A stretch of 64,000 bases of DNA. Source: Smittia aterrima. Its lineage: Eukaryota; Arthropoda; Insecta; Diptera; Chironomidae. The notes beneath the pieces are model-generated. The model had not been told where the DNA came from and did not search any database. It saw only the letters and a program-made list of their open reading frames with translations. The position numbers were made by a program, and so were the translations under genes. The stretch spans positions 3,172,243 to 3,236,242 of the forward strand of contig CP093829.1 of assembly GCA_033063855.1 (NCBI GenBank), written 5' to 3'. The stretch's first letter is position 1. Each line of letters starts with the position of its first letter. Positions 1-11,427 of this stretch are shown here, piece after piece.

Positions 1-569
1 GTTAGGAATTAAATGAACAACTTCTTAAAAATCATTCTTGTCCATTTGTTGTACCTTTGATCGCCGAAGTATTGATTGCTTGAGTAAACTTTGTTTTTAG
101 GCGAAATTGCTAACTTCAAAAGCTCTGAAGATTCAATAAAAGTTTTCCTAATCTCAAAACAAAATTTTCTGGAGATCAAAATGAAAGTTTACGATTGAAA
201 AGACAAAAATCGATTGCTTCAGCATTGCCAATTCCAATTTCAGTCGATTTGACAAGCTGGAAGTTGAAACAACCCAAGTGCAAACAAATGCCAGCGAATC
301 GTGGAACAAAAAAAAATAATAAAATTTTAAAAACGAAAGAAAATTATTTTGTAGGCGAAAGGAAAAAGCTTTTAAATTCAAAGAAAGTTTGTAAAAATTA
401 GAAAAGAGAAAATTATCGAGAAAATGTAAATAAATTTAAAGAAATAAAATTTATCGAAAACTTTAAAATTCTTTTTTCATTCAAACGAAGCAAGCGAAGC
501 ATTTTTCAATCGAAGTCCAAGTCAAAATCATTTGTCAGTTTTGTTAAATTTCAAAATTTAAGTTAAATT
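1..569. other. left-edge intergenic sequence
   Basis: AT-rich sequence with no convincing coding exon; the short open frames on both strands overlap and look random. An initiator-like TCAGTT lies at 535-540, about 30 nt before the ATG of the first gene, and could be its start site, but I see no TATA box at the expected distance. Confidence 0.5.
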
Positions 570-1103
570 ATGGTTTCAGTCGGTTCAATTGTCACTGGAG
601 TCATCGGCTTTCTCTTGATGAACAACAAATCCTTGGATTATTCAAATTTCTTGTTAATGCTCTCAGTGTCTCTACTGTTGACAAAGTTAAATATTCTCTC
701 ATCGAAGTTTCGTGCTTTCGAAGGTGTATTCATGTTCATTGAGTCGATGATCAGCCTTTTCTTCATTCAATTGATTTGTATCAGAATTTGGAATCGATTT
801 GTTCAACTCAACGAAATCTTTGCTGAATCGATTGACAATTCATTCCTCGCTGAGAACTTTCCAAAATACCTGACGATCTTCATCTTTCTCGGAACGGCTT
901 ACAAAACACAAAAGTTACCAAAGTACAGGCAAGCGCTGAGAATGATTACAGAAGGAATCTGCATTCGACTGAAGAATTGGAGTCGAATAATTAAAGGAAA
1001 TTGGGATGAAGCAATGCAAACCTGCAGCAGCAACATTAAAATAGACGTCCGTCGTAAGTCACCAGTTCGCAAAGAACAATCAAAGAGTCGCCGAAGTTGC
1101 TAA
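570..1103 (+). CDS. unrecognised small hydrophobic protein (177 aa)
   Basis: This is a single-exon open frame of 177 codons that I do not recognise. The N-terminal 110 residues are strongly hydrophobic, with about three or four possible membrane helices (roughly residues 3-17, 26-42, 52-75 and 98-109). The C-terminal third is basic and hydrophilic and ends in an Arg/Lys/Ser-rich tail with SPVRKEQ and a final Cys. This suggests a small multi-pass membrane protein with a cytosolic basic tail. An AATAAA signal at 1103-1108 overlaps the stop codon, and an initiator-like TCAGTT sits 30 nt upstream of the ATG, which supports a short real transcription unit. It converges with the CNOT2 gene on the other strand. 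No function is proposed; it may be a lineage-specific gene. Confidence 0.55.
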   Translation: MVSVGSIVTGVIGFLLMNNKSLDYSNFLLMLSVSLLLTKLNILSSKFRAFEGVFMFIESMISLFFIQLICIRIWNRFVQLNEIFAESIDNSFLAENFPKYLTIFIFLGTAYKTQKLPKYRQALRMITEGICIRLKNWSRIIKGNWDEAMQTCSSNIKIDVRRKSPVRKEQSKSRRSC

Positions 1104-1108
1104 ATAAA
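1103..1108 (+). terminator. poly(A) signal AATAAA of the small hydrophobic protein gene
   Basis: Canonical AATAAA that overlaps the TAA stop codon of the upstream open frame, giving a very short 3' UTR if it is used. Confidence 0.45.
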
Positions 1109-1653
1109 ACTATTTCCTAATTTAATTTTTTCAATGATTTTCTCTTTTTATTATTTAAATTTTTCAGCATTAGAAAATAAAACAAATTGATTTCAGTTGT
1201 TTCAAAATCACTGCTTGATGTTAGAACGATCGAGTGCTTGAAGCGACTCTTGGATCCCAAGAGAACTTGACGTGTGTCGATCACAAAAGTTTTTATGTTT
1301 CATAATGCATCAATTTTCTTTTTTTTTATGTTTTCTTGTTTTTGGGGGCTTTTTACGTTTTTCAGTTTCGCGCGTTTCAAATATTTTTCTTTTTACAAAG
1401 TTTCGCCATCATCGGCAGCGTTTTTATTGTTCGTTGACCCCGGAGCTACGTCCCGAAATGACAATAAATTACAAGGGAAAGTGTTTGACGCTTTCGAATA
1501 AGAAAGGAAGCAGGATTTCGGTTTCGAGGTGATTTTTTTTCTTAGACTGGGAAATGAAAGATTTGATTTTGTCGGGTTCGAAGAAGCGCATCGAGAACTG
1601 TCGATGATGACGAGTTTGATTTTTAGAAAAAAAAAATCACCGGCAGGAGAGAT
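1109..1653. other. convergent 3' flank between first gene and CNOT2
   Basis: This 545-bp stretch is shared by the 3' ends of two convergent genes. It probably holds the 3' UTR of the minus-strand CNOT2 gene; minus-strand AATAAA signals are visible at 1423-1428 and 1147-1152. Overlapping short open frames around 1272-1532 lie in two phases of a T-rich stretch and do not look coding. Confidence 0.5.
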
Positions 1654-3442
1654 TTATGACAGTGCGATTGGAGGCTTTGTGTCGAGCATTTGCCCATCGA
1701 GTTGAAACTCTTTCGGCACGCGCCGCCAGTTCTGAGCGTCGAAATAATAGTAAGTTCCTCTTTCAATTGAACCGCTCTTGTCGTAATGCGTATTTCCCGG
1801 TACTCGCATTATCCACACTTTCTCTTCGATGTGATATCGCCAATCACGTTGATAACTAAAAACAAGATACAGATTTCATTAACAAACAATCAAATTAGAT
1901 CGAGTAAACAACTTACAGTTCATTTGCTGCCGCAAGTTGCATCACATCACCGCAGTTGGTGTAGAAAAGAAAGAAGAGCAAGTCATCCTTGTAGTGTTTC
2001 ATTTTACTCAGCGGGGCGAGTTTGTCACGGATCGAAACGTTGATTAAATACTCGGATGGAACAGGATAGTCGATGTCCTGAGGCCTATAAAGATTAACAT
2101 AATTGTAAATCATTTCGAAATCGATTTGATAATTTAAAAGCTCGGAAGTCAACCTTGAAAATCATTTCAATGAAAATTGACAGTTGAATTCCGTTTTTGA
2201 TTTATTAGCTTACCTCGCTGGTCCATCTGAGAAAGGCCCACCGAAGCTTTGATAAAGATTCTCCATGGAATTCAGATTCAGTCCGAGTGCCGTCAGGTCT
2301 TGTCCCATTGCTAGTGACACAAGGTTTGGATCTGACTCCGCCGCTCGAATGAACGTCAGAAGTCCAATCATTCCGAATTGATTGTTGACCATCGTAGGTG
2401 GGATGTTCGTCACGAGTCCGTTGGGAGATGTTTGTACGCCACGCTTCGCTTTTTCACTTGGCAGATGATGATGTCCTCCTCCGCTCTGGTGCCCCGTCAC
2501 CGTTTCCGATTGCATCATGTCCATGCAGAGATTTGAGCCAATTGAGTTTTTATTGTCCATCAAGTTGTTGCCGTCGGGATTCATCATATTGCCAAGTGAT
2601 GACATTTGATGATGATGATGACCACCCGATCCAATGACATTATTCGCTGACATAACTGAGGACGCCGACACTGATGATTGATGTGATTGATTACCAACGA
2701 CCGCACTTGATCCTGAGCCGACTACGCCAGCAAGATTCTCGCTAGTTCCTGGCAGTGCTGGGAAGTCCTCACTTGACATTTGAAATTCCGTTTGTTCTGC
2801 CGTGGGCTGCTTCACCATGCCGACTGCAAAGAGAGGAACCTTAGTGAACGCTGCTTCAGCATCGCCGCTCGTCAACGTACCATAAGGTTTACTTCCGGGT
2901 GCTTGCAAAACGCTCGAATGTTGGTCGTTCTGTCGTGCATTCGTCAGCGATGGAAACTCACTCATGTCAAGAAGCGTTGGGGGCGTATCAGAGGACGAGA
3001 AAACCGATTGGAAATTGTTGATGCCGCCAGTTTGAGATCCGTATCGACCCGATTGCATAAACGTGCCCATATTCATCGATCCTGCTCCTAGTCCACCAGC
3101 CATTCTTCGCGTATTAAAGTCATCGCGTTGTTGTAACGAGGGATTAAACATTCGCCGGTTTCCCATCGGAGGCGCAACAATGTTCCCGCCAATCGCTGAC
3201 ATTTGACCGCCTCGATTAGGCGACAGTTGTTGTTGGTTTTGCTGATTCTGTTGTTGCTGTTGGCCGGGTGCAGTTACGTAGCTGGAATTACTCACGGGCT
3301 GTTGTTGTGACGATTGAAACATGAGCGAGGATGTTGGTGTCACGTTGCCAGAAATTGAATTGCTCGTGAAGCCACTGTTCGTGCTTCGACTTAGTGACGC
3401 TGATGGAATTCGTGGTGGCTGTTGAAAGTTCAAATTTGCCAT
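1654..3442 (-). CDS. Rga: CCR4-NOT complex subunit 2 (CNOT2 / Regena)
   Basis: Subunit of the CCR4-NOT deadenylase complex, which shortens mRNA poly(A) tails and represses translation. Three minus-strand exons are read: 3442-2214, 2084-1917 and 1855-1654, giving 532 aa. The AG/G junction after GGPFSDGPA and the LYQRDWRY junction both keep frame. The N-terminal half is low complexity (Gln, Asn, Ser, Gly, His runs) with the conserved LDMSEFPSL and SSEDFPALPG segments. The C-terminal 190 residues are the NOT2/3/5 (NOT box) domain: FGMIGLLTFIRAAESDPN, DYPVPSEYLINVSIRDKL, FFLFYTNCGDVMQL, ERGTYYYFDAQNWRR. The start is placed at the first ATG (MANLNFQQPPR); the frame is open a few codons further without another ATG, and a CAG just before it could be an acceptor from a 5' UTR exon. 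The gene is divergent from Vha26. Family assignment is secure. Confidence 0.95.
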
Positions 3443-4298
3443 GACCTGAGACACCGAAACAGCACCGAATAAAAGAAGAATTTCGTGTTAGTTGTTTTGT
3501 TATTGCGTCAAGTGAAAACAAATTCTGACCGTCCAATTGGAACCGAGTAAGCTGAACAAAATGCATTAACATAATATGGAAATTGGTCTTCAACACATAA
3601 CTCAATCGCGAATTTAATGAAAATGCGTCTCATTTTAGCTTCGCTTTTTCCTCTCTTACATCCCCAATGAATAAAGTCGAGCGGAGAGAAGAAAAAACGA
3701 AGATGGAACAGAAAGGAAAAATGAGATCCAGCGAATCGTCCCTATTGAATTTCTTTGCTTGCGTGAAATCCGCTGATCATTGTAAGATTATTCGAATCGC
3801 GATGCTCACCGTTTTTACTCATAAAACTACACACAGGGTCACCAGAGTTCTCAAGTTTAAGCAGCAGAATTTCTTTTGTTGTTGATGAAACCCAATTTTT
3901 GCACAAACTTTTTTTTTGACGCTTTTCACGGTTTTCCGAGACGTATCGTATCCAATGAACTCGTTTGTGATAAACTTTGGTGCTTAAATTATAAGGAAGT
4001 TTATGCAGAATTGCAGCTGATAGCGCTTGTAGTCGACATTAAATGTTTCTTAAATTTTCTACTTTCAGCGAGCCAAGTTTTTGGATTTTTTTTAGAAGAA
4101 GTTTGAGTTCCCTCGTTCAAAAAACTTTTCATTGGACTTGACTTTTCTCAAAATTTTGTGTCTCGTTTGACGTCGAATTGCGCAAGGGAATTTAGATTCA
4201 TTCTGTCACCGACTTTGAGAGTTGGTTCGTGTTTAAAAATTTCCTGTGGTCAAAATAATTAAGTTTAGTTCATAAAAGTATTCAATAAAGCTGCAAGG
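3443..4298. promoter_or_regulatory. shared divergent promoter region of CNOT2 and Vha26
   Basis: About 860 bp separate the start codons of two divergently transcribed housekeeping genes, so both promoters and 5' UTRs must lie here. I see no TATA box at a convincing position for either gene. Short open frames at 3667-4106 are not supported as coding. Confidence 0.5.
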
Positions 4299-5719
4299 AT
4301 GGCTCTCAGCGATGCGGATGTTCAAAAACAGGTGAGAACTGATCGAACTTAAAGAAATTACGAAAATCCTTCGAAATTTTAAATTTTCACTAATTAGTGC
4401 AATTTGGTTTATATCAGTGAAGTGAAATGAGCTTTAAAGACCTCAGGAGTGAATTCTGTAGTAGATCCATCTTCTCTTTTCATGAAAACTTGTGAAAACT
4501 GGAATTTTCACATCCAGTCATCATTGATTCCAACTTGTTTTTCCCTTTGTTCTTTGATCTCTTAAGGATTCTGTCACCTCAAATGCAATAACCTTCTCTC
4601 GACTGATCTAATCAATATCATCTCATGCCCAACACATCTCATTTTCCAAGGAAAACTTCACTTTTCCGTCTGGTCACGAGATATTCTTTGATCATGTGAA
4701 CAATTTTCTCTAACGAAAATAACCGCAGCCCAAAACAATTCAATCATTAAGGAAAGCAATGCTCATCCCTAAATATCATTCAACATTAATCGGATCCCAA
4801 TTACCTGTCAATCCGTGGCGGAAAATTGAACATTTTATCGATTTTCCTCGTCCGAGTAAGAAAGTAGTCACATGACTCTTCCATCTCTTTCTCACTTCGT
4901 GTGTTCACACAATTTGTGTTAGTGTTTGAGTTTTGATTGTGAATGTAATATTGTTGACATCCACCGCCGGTGATTTAATTTAATGATTCCTTTGCTGCTT
5001 TTAGATCAAACATATGATGGCTTTCATTGAGCAAGAGGCTAATGAAAAGGCTGAGGAAATCGACGCCAAGGCTGAGGAAGAGTTCAATATTGAAAAGGGT
5101 CGTCTAGTGCAACAACAACGCATCAAGATCATGGAATACTACGAGAAGAAGGAGAAACAAGTCGAGTTGCAAAAGAAGATCCAGTCATCAAATATGTTGA
5201 ACCAGGCTCGCTTGAAGGTCCTTAAAGTTCGTGAAGATCACGTTCGTGGTGTTCTCGATGAAGCTCGTCGTCGTCTCGGAGAAGTTACCCGCGATGAAAA
5301 ACGTTACTCGACGATCCTTCAATCACTCATCACTCAAGGACTTTTCCAAATCATGGAAGCCAATATCCACATTCGTGGTCGTCAACAAGACGCCCAGCTC
5401 ATCCAAAACGTACTTCCAGCTTCAGTTGAACAATACAAACGTGAAACGGGCAAAGATGTCGTTGTCACTCTCGAGACCGAGACTCATCTGTCTTCAGAAT
5501 CGACTGGTGGTATCGAAATCTTCGCTCTTCAAGGACGTATCCGAGTAAGTCCTCTCTTATCTTCATTTATCAAGAATTCTCTTTTATTTATTTGAACTCA
5601 ATTTTTTTTAGGTCGTCAACACACTCGAATCGCGCCTCGAGTTGATCGCTCAACAGTTGGTTCCCGAAATCCGTACAGCCCTGTTCGGAGTCAATGCCAG
5701 CCGTAAATTCACCGATTAG
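4299..5719 (+). CDS. Vha26: V-type proton ATPase subunit E
   Basis: Peripheral-stalk subunit E of the vacuolar H+-ATPase, which links the V1 catalytic head to the membrane sector in lysosomal, endosomal and apical plasma membranes. Exons: 4299-4331 (11 codons, MALSDADVQKQ), 5005-5544 and 5612-5719, giving 226 aa, the usual length for insect and vertebrate subunit E. The long N-terminal half is a charged helix (EQEANEKAEEIDAKAEEEF onward) that forms the stalk coiled coil. The C-terminal globular part includes TGGIEIFALQGRIRV and NTLESRLELIAQQLVPEIR. The 673-bp first intron separates a minimal coding exon from the rest and carries two TCACATGA-type E-boxes, a plausible Mitf/TFEB input. The assignment is certain from sequence and length. 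Confidence 0.98.
4332..5004 (+). promoter_or_regulatory. Vha26 intron 1 with two Mitf/TFEB-type E-boxes
   Basis: Intron bounded by AG/GTGAG and TTTTAG. It contains TCATGTGA at 4692-4699 (TCACATGA on the other strand) and the near-palindrome GTCACATGAC at 4867-4876. Mitf/TFE proteins are known to drive V-ATPase genes through this E-box type; its use here is inference. Confidence 0.4.
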
Positions 5720-7680
5720 ATTGCTAAAGCATTGCAAGTAATCGTTTCGTTGTTCGTTTCGACTTAATTTAGCCACAATGGAAAAAAACACATTTAAAAA
5801 AATTTCATTTTACTTTTCACTTTCTATTGATGCGCGCGCGAGATGAAAATATTTAACCGATGCACCTAGTTCACGATCAGACTTTTTTCTTCGAAAGTTT
5901 CTTGATTCAACGAAAAATTAATTTAAAACATGAAAACTGATAAACTTATGCATTCCTCCTTGTTCATTCATGTTAAGGTGTGACGCGATCCGTTACGCAG
6001 CTTCATCTCGAGCCGCGCGGAGCTTTTCCAAATTTTTCTTTCGGGTTTCTATGAATTTTATCACGTAATCTTATCGCATGATGATGAATACTTCTCTAGA
6101 AGCAGAAAAGCGTTACTAAGTGTTCAAATTTTAGCTGCAAAAAACTATTAAACAATGCGAATGGGTTCGGTGGAGACAAAAACAAAGCTTTCCCAACGAA
6201 ACAAAGGCGTTTGTAAAGTTTGTTGAGTTTCAAATTGATTTTGTTAGACTTGTCTTATAAATTGTGATGTGATTCAACGTGAATTGGTTTGAGGAGAGTT
6301 AAATTGAGACGGAAGCTCTTTATGAGCTTCCAATCCCGAGGGAAAAAGATTGCAAACATTCGACAAAAAAAAGTTTAAAAATTATGATAAAAAAGATTTT
6401 TGGGAATGTGCACGAAAGAAAGAAAATTTCGTCTCTTAGCTTTCAGAACTTATCAAGTTTTGTTTCAATTACGCGCGACAACTAAACACCAATGACGTGA
6501 TGAAATATTTTTCAATCTAATAAACTTGATCGGTATTATTTTAGTAGAATGTAGAGTTGCAAGAAAAATCTTTTAGTTCAAAAATATTTGATCTTCAAAT
6601 TGAAAATTTCCCAATCGACAACTTTCGGGATAATTTGAAGATTGTTAAATAATATTCAACTCTATTTAAATGTTAATCAAAAAAAGTTAAAAAAATAATT
6701 TAAAAAACGAATGTTTTGCAATCTGGAATTTGCGAATGAACTGTAAAATTGTATGAAATCAAATTGCTTTGAATCTTTCTTCATCAACAGCATCATTTGC
6801 CTTTGGCGATCACCAGAAATTGTGCAAACAAGTTCTGCTACTTCAAAAGCAATTTGGTAAAGAAGGAATCAATTCTCAATTTGTGTTTGAGCGTTTTGTT
6901 GTTGATCGCATTGAAAAGTTAAAGATTTAAGTTGTTGGAAAAACTTTCCCTCAATCCAAACCGTCGAATCATGAAATTGTAAATTTATTATTCGCATCCC
7001 TGATCCCATCATCAAGAACAAAGTTATTATCAGTTGCTATTCAGTTCTTCTGAATTCTCCATCTTCCTTGATCGCTTAGTTATGCAACATCCAGCCGGAA
7101 AAGCAAACTGTTCATGTACATAACCAAACCAACCCGTCTTGCAATCTATTAAAGTTAAAAAACGATTTAAATCCACATTGTATAGGTGTGAAAGAGAAAA
7201 TATGAGAAATAAAGTGAAATAAAAATATCAAATGAGATTTGTTTTCTTCTTTAGAGAATTTGCGTTACAGGTCATTCTTCACGTGATGCAGCTTACGAAT
7301 CAGACAATCTTCAATCCATTGTGACATCAGAATAAATAATTGCTTCTACGTATTGGGGTAGGTAGCTCTTCTCACACATTGTAGCAAGTCAATGATTTTA
7401 GTTAGATCACATGTCGCCGAGAAATGAGAGTCAACGACAAAATTCAAACGCGCCGAGGGGAAAGACTGGGAGATTTAATTTTCTTTTTTAATGATCTCCA
7501 AGTAATTTTCCTCTATTAACTGTTAATCTCTCTTACATATCTTTAAGAAATCTGAAACTAATAAATTTCCGTTGTTTTTGAAATTTTTAAATAATTTTCC
7601 ATTCAGTCAAAATCCCCTCAGTGAGGCTCCAGACACATCCCCTCGGTAGTGGAAAATTCTTAGTTAAAATTATAAATAAA
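5720..7680. other. Vha26 3' UTR and intergenic sequence
   Basis: A long AT-rich spacer without a supportable gene. It should contain the Vha26 3' UTR; AATAAA signals occur at 6519-6524 and 7208-7213, so the UTR could be about 0.8 or 1.5 kb. The right part holds the P5A-ATPase promoter. A TCACGTGA E-box lies near 7279 and a TCACATG near 7404, but I see no TATA box for the P5A gene. Confidence 0.5.
7208..7213 (+). terminator. candidate distal poly(A) signal of Vha26
   Basis: AATAAA followed ten bases later by a second AATAAA-like hexamer, the last such cluster before the next gene. Confidence 0.3.
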
Positions 7681-10600
7681 ATGATATCAAAAGGACGTCC
7701 CCGAGTGGACGAGCTGATTGAAAGTATCTCGCTACACACGCCTAACGCTTTGATTTTCCATTGGACGATACTTCCCTTCGTAATTCTTTATGGAGTTTGG
7801 CTTTATTGTTGGGTTTTCGTTTATGGTGTTTCGGAATATTATGAGGCCGGTCTAGTCTCACTCGTCGCTATTGCTTTCGTGCAGATTTTTACGTGTCTTT
7901 GCTGCTTCTGGAGCGTTCACTTTCGCGCATTTACAAGTTGTCGAAAGGTGAGTTGGAACTTTTCTGTTTCCTTCTGGATGTTTATTTTATTTTGTTGCAG
8001 AGTAACTCGATCGAGACAGCTGTGTTGGCAAAAGTGGTTCCAACAGAAAATAATGGATCAAGTGAACTTGTTACAATCCGACAAACTAAAATTGATAAAC
8101 TCGACTCGGAATACTTCTTCACGTTTCAAAAGATTAAATATGTTTGGGACGAGGACAAGAAACAATTCCGTGCAACTGAGTTCCCCATCAATCGACCATT
8201 CCAAGAATATTTTGAAGCCAAAGGTCACGAGGAAGACGAAGCATTGGCCGTTGCTGAGAAACGATTCGGCAAGAACTCAATGGAAATGGTTGTTCCGGAG
8301 TTTCATGAACTCTTCACTGAGCGAGCAACTGCTCCATTCTTCGTCTTTCAAGTGTTCTCAGTTGGTTTATGGTGCTTGGACGAATATTGGTATTATTCAC
8401 TCTTCACTCTGTTCATGTTGATCGTCTTCGAGTGCACTCTCGTTCAACAGCAGCTGAGAAACATGTCAGAGATCCGCAAAATGGGCAACAAACCACACTC
8501 GATCAACGTCTATCGAAATCGTAAATGGAGAACGGTTCAATCCAATGATCTAATTCCTGGGGATCTCGTTTCAATTACTCGACCACAAGAAGATCATCCT
8601 GTTCCTTGCGATATTCTTTTGTTAAGAGGAACTTGCATCGTCGATGAATCAATGTTGACTGGAGAATCTGTGCCACAGATGAAAGACTCTTTAGAGAATG
8701 TAGATGACTTGAAAAAGGAGCTCGACGCAGAAGGCGATGGAAAGCTTTTTGTTTTGTTTGGAGGAACTAAAATCGTTCAACACACTTCACCAACGAAAGG
8801 AGCAATGAGAGCTCCTGACAATGGATGCATTGGATATGTTCTTCGTACCGGCTTCAACACTTCGCAAGGAAAACTACTTCGCACAATTCTCTTTGGTGTG
8901 AAGCGTGTCACAGAAAATAATCTCGAGACTTTCGCTTTCATCATTTTCTTGATGGTGTTCGCTGTAACTGCAGCCGTTTACGTTTGGATCAAAGGAAGTG
9001 AAAATCCTGAAAGAAATCGCTACAAACTCTTTCTTGAGTGCACTCTCATCTTGACATCCATCATTCCACCAGATCTTCCCATCGAACTCTCACTTGCTGT
9101 CAACAGCTCGCTGCTTCAACTATCAAAGTTGTTCGTTTTCTGCACAGAACCATTCAGAATTCCATTTGCTGGAAAAGTTGAAATTTGTTGCTTCGACAAG
9201 ACAGGAACACTTACAAGTGACAACTTAGTTGTTGAAGGTGTCGCTGGCCTCAGTGATACAAAAGAAATTCTTCCTATTAATGAAATCTCCGAACAAACAG
9301 CACAAGTTTTGGCGACGTGCCATTCACTTGCACAACTCGATGACGGACTTGTTGGCGATCCGCTCGAAAAGGCAACATTGACAGCGATCGATTGGAATCT
9401 AAGTCGCGGTGATTCAGTAATTCCTAAACGTGGAAAGTTCAAAGCACTCAAGATCTATCAACGCTATCACTTCTCGTCGTCACTCAAGAGAATGTCAGTG
9501 CTAGCTGGTTACATTCAATCGTACACTGGAGAAACGCATTACATTGGAACAGTCAAAGGAGCACCAGAAGTTGTCATGAAAATGTTGAAAGTGATCCCAC
9601 CTGGCTATGAAGAAACTTATCTTGAATATTCGAGACGTGGTGCTCGAGTTCTAGCTCTGGGATTCAAAGAATTCGGTAAAATGGAACATCAAGCAGTTCG
9701 CGAGTTGAAACGAGAGGACGTTGAACGTGACCTCACTTTCGTCGGATTCGTTATCATCTCTTGTCCACTTAAACCTGACTCGAAAGCTGTCATCAAGGAA
9801 ATCCTTCAAGCAGCTCATAAAGTTGTGATGATCACTGGAGATAATCCTTTAACTGCTTGTCATGTCGCTAAAGAACTTCGTTTCACAAAGAAACCAATTC
9901 TCGTCTTAACCGAGAACGAAAATGAAAAGAGTTGGCAGTGGCAAGGAATTGTTGGCAAAACGATAATTCCAATCGGAGGAAAGAATACGCAAAAGGTTCG
10001 TGAGATCCTCAAAGAATATGATTTCTGCATAACTGGAGATGGATTGCTGTATCTCAACGAGTACGAGCATGATTATCTCAACGACGTTCTGCCTTATGTG
10101 ACTGTTTTTGCGCGTTTCGCTCCTAAGCAGAAGGAGTTTGTTATTACATCTTTAAAGAGACTGGGATATTACACTTTGATGTGTGGAGACGGAACAAATG
10201 ATGTTGGAGCTTTGAAACACGCTCATGTTGGTGTATCTATCTTAAGCAATGCTCCATTGAGAGCTGGTGAGAAGAAAAGAGAGAAAAAAGAAGGATTAGC
10301 TGCTATAACTGCAGCCAGAGCAGTTGCTACTGATGCTGAAAGAAATTTATCACCAAGAGAACGAGCACTCCGACAGCAGCGATTGAAGATTCAGGAGTCA
10401 CAAGAGAAAATGCAAAAAGTACTTCGAGAAATGGACGAAGAATCAATGAACATTGTTAAACTCGGAGATGCTTCAATCGCCGCTCCATTTACGTCCAAAC
10501 TTTCATCTATCAACTGCGTGTGTCAAATCATCAAACAAGGTCGTTGTACTCTCGTCACGACACTTCAAATGTTCAAAATACTTGCACTTAACGCGCTCAT

Positions 10601-11427
10601 TTCCGCTTACTGCCAAAGCGTTTTGTATATTGATGGTGTAAAATTCAGCGACACGCAAGCAACATTGCAAGGACTTTTTCTCGCTGCTTGCTTCTTGTTC
10701 ATCACAAGATCGAAGGTAAAACAATTAAGTGAAAACTATAAAATATTTATTAATCGAATTTCCATTTTAGCCCTTGAAAGTATTATCAAAACAAGCGCCA
10801 CTGCCGAACATCTTTAACGTTTATTCCGTGACCACGATTCTAGGACAATTTGCTGTTCATTTCATTTCATTGATTTATCTAGCTCAAGAAGCAACACTTC
10901 GAGCAGGACCAAGGTAAATTGACACAGATTTTAACTAAGCTTAACTAATCAAGTGAACTTTTAGAGATACAACAGTGAAGCTTAATATTGACATGACACC
11001 AGAAGACAAAGTAGCTGAGTTCGAACCAAATATCATCAATTCGACTGTCTACTTAATTTGTATGGGACTTCAAGTCTCGACTTTTGCTGTGAACTACAAA
11101 GGTCATCCTTTCATGGAATCTTTACGAGAAAATCGTTTGCTGATGTACTCGATTCTTGCATCGAGTGGCGTTGTTCTGTGCTTAGCGCTTAATCTCATTC
11201 CGGATCTTCAAAGCGCATTTCAAATTATCGATTTTCCCTCCGATGTGAGTTTTATTTTATTATCAGCTGTCGATCAAACTAATTAAAATTTTAAATATTT
11301 ATTTTAGTTCCGCAAGATTCTCATCTTCGTGCTGCTAGCTGATACCTTCCTTGCTTTTGCCGTTGATAAGATTTGCGCTTTCCTGTTCGGCGAGAATCGT
11401 AGAAAGATCGACATTCTCAATCAATGA
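7681..11427 (+). CDS. ATP13A1: P5A-type ATPase, ER transmembrane-helix dislocase (ATP13A1/Spf1 family)
   Basis: P5A-ATPases act in the ER membrane, where family members extract mistargeted tail-anchored and signal-anchored helices using ATP. Five exons are read (7681-7947, 8001-10715, 10771-10913, 10965-11244, 11308-11427), giving 1174 aa, the usual length. Two P5A-specific N-terminal hydrophobic segments lie at about residues 24-48 and 52-83. The actuator TGES is at about 309-312, the P5 M4 motif PPDLPIELS starts at about 445 (the family usually has PPELP, so Asp replaces Glu), the phosphorylated Asp of DKTGT is about residue 488, and the hinge GDGTNDVGALK has its Asp near 819. C-terminal membrane helices are spread over the last four exons. 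The frame is open upstream to 7621, but this is the first ATG. AATAAA follows at 11499. Confidence 0.96.
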
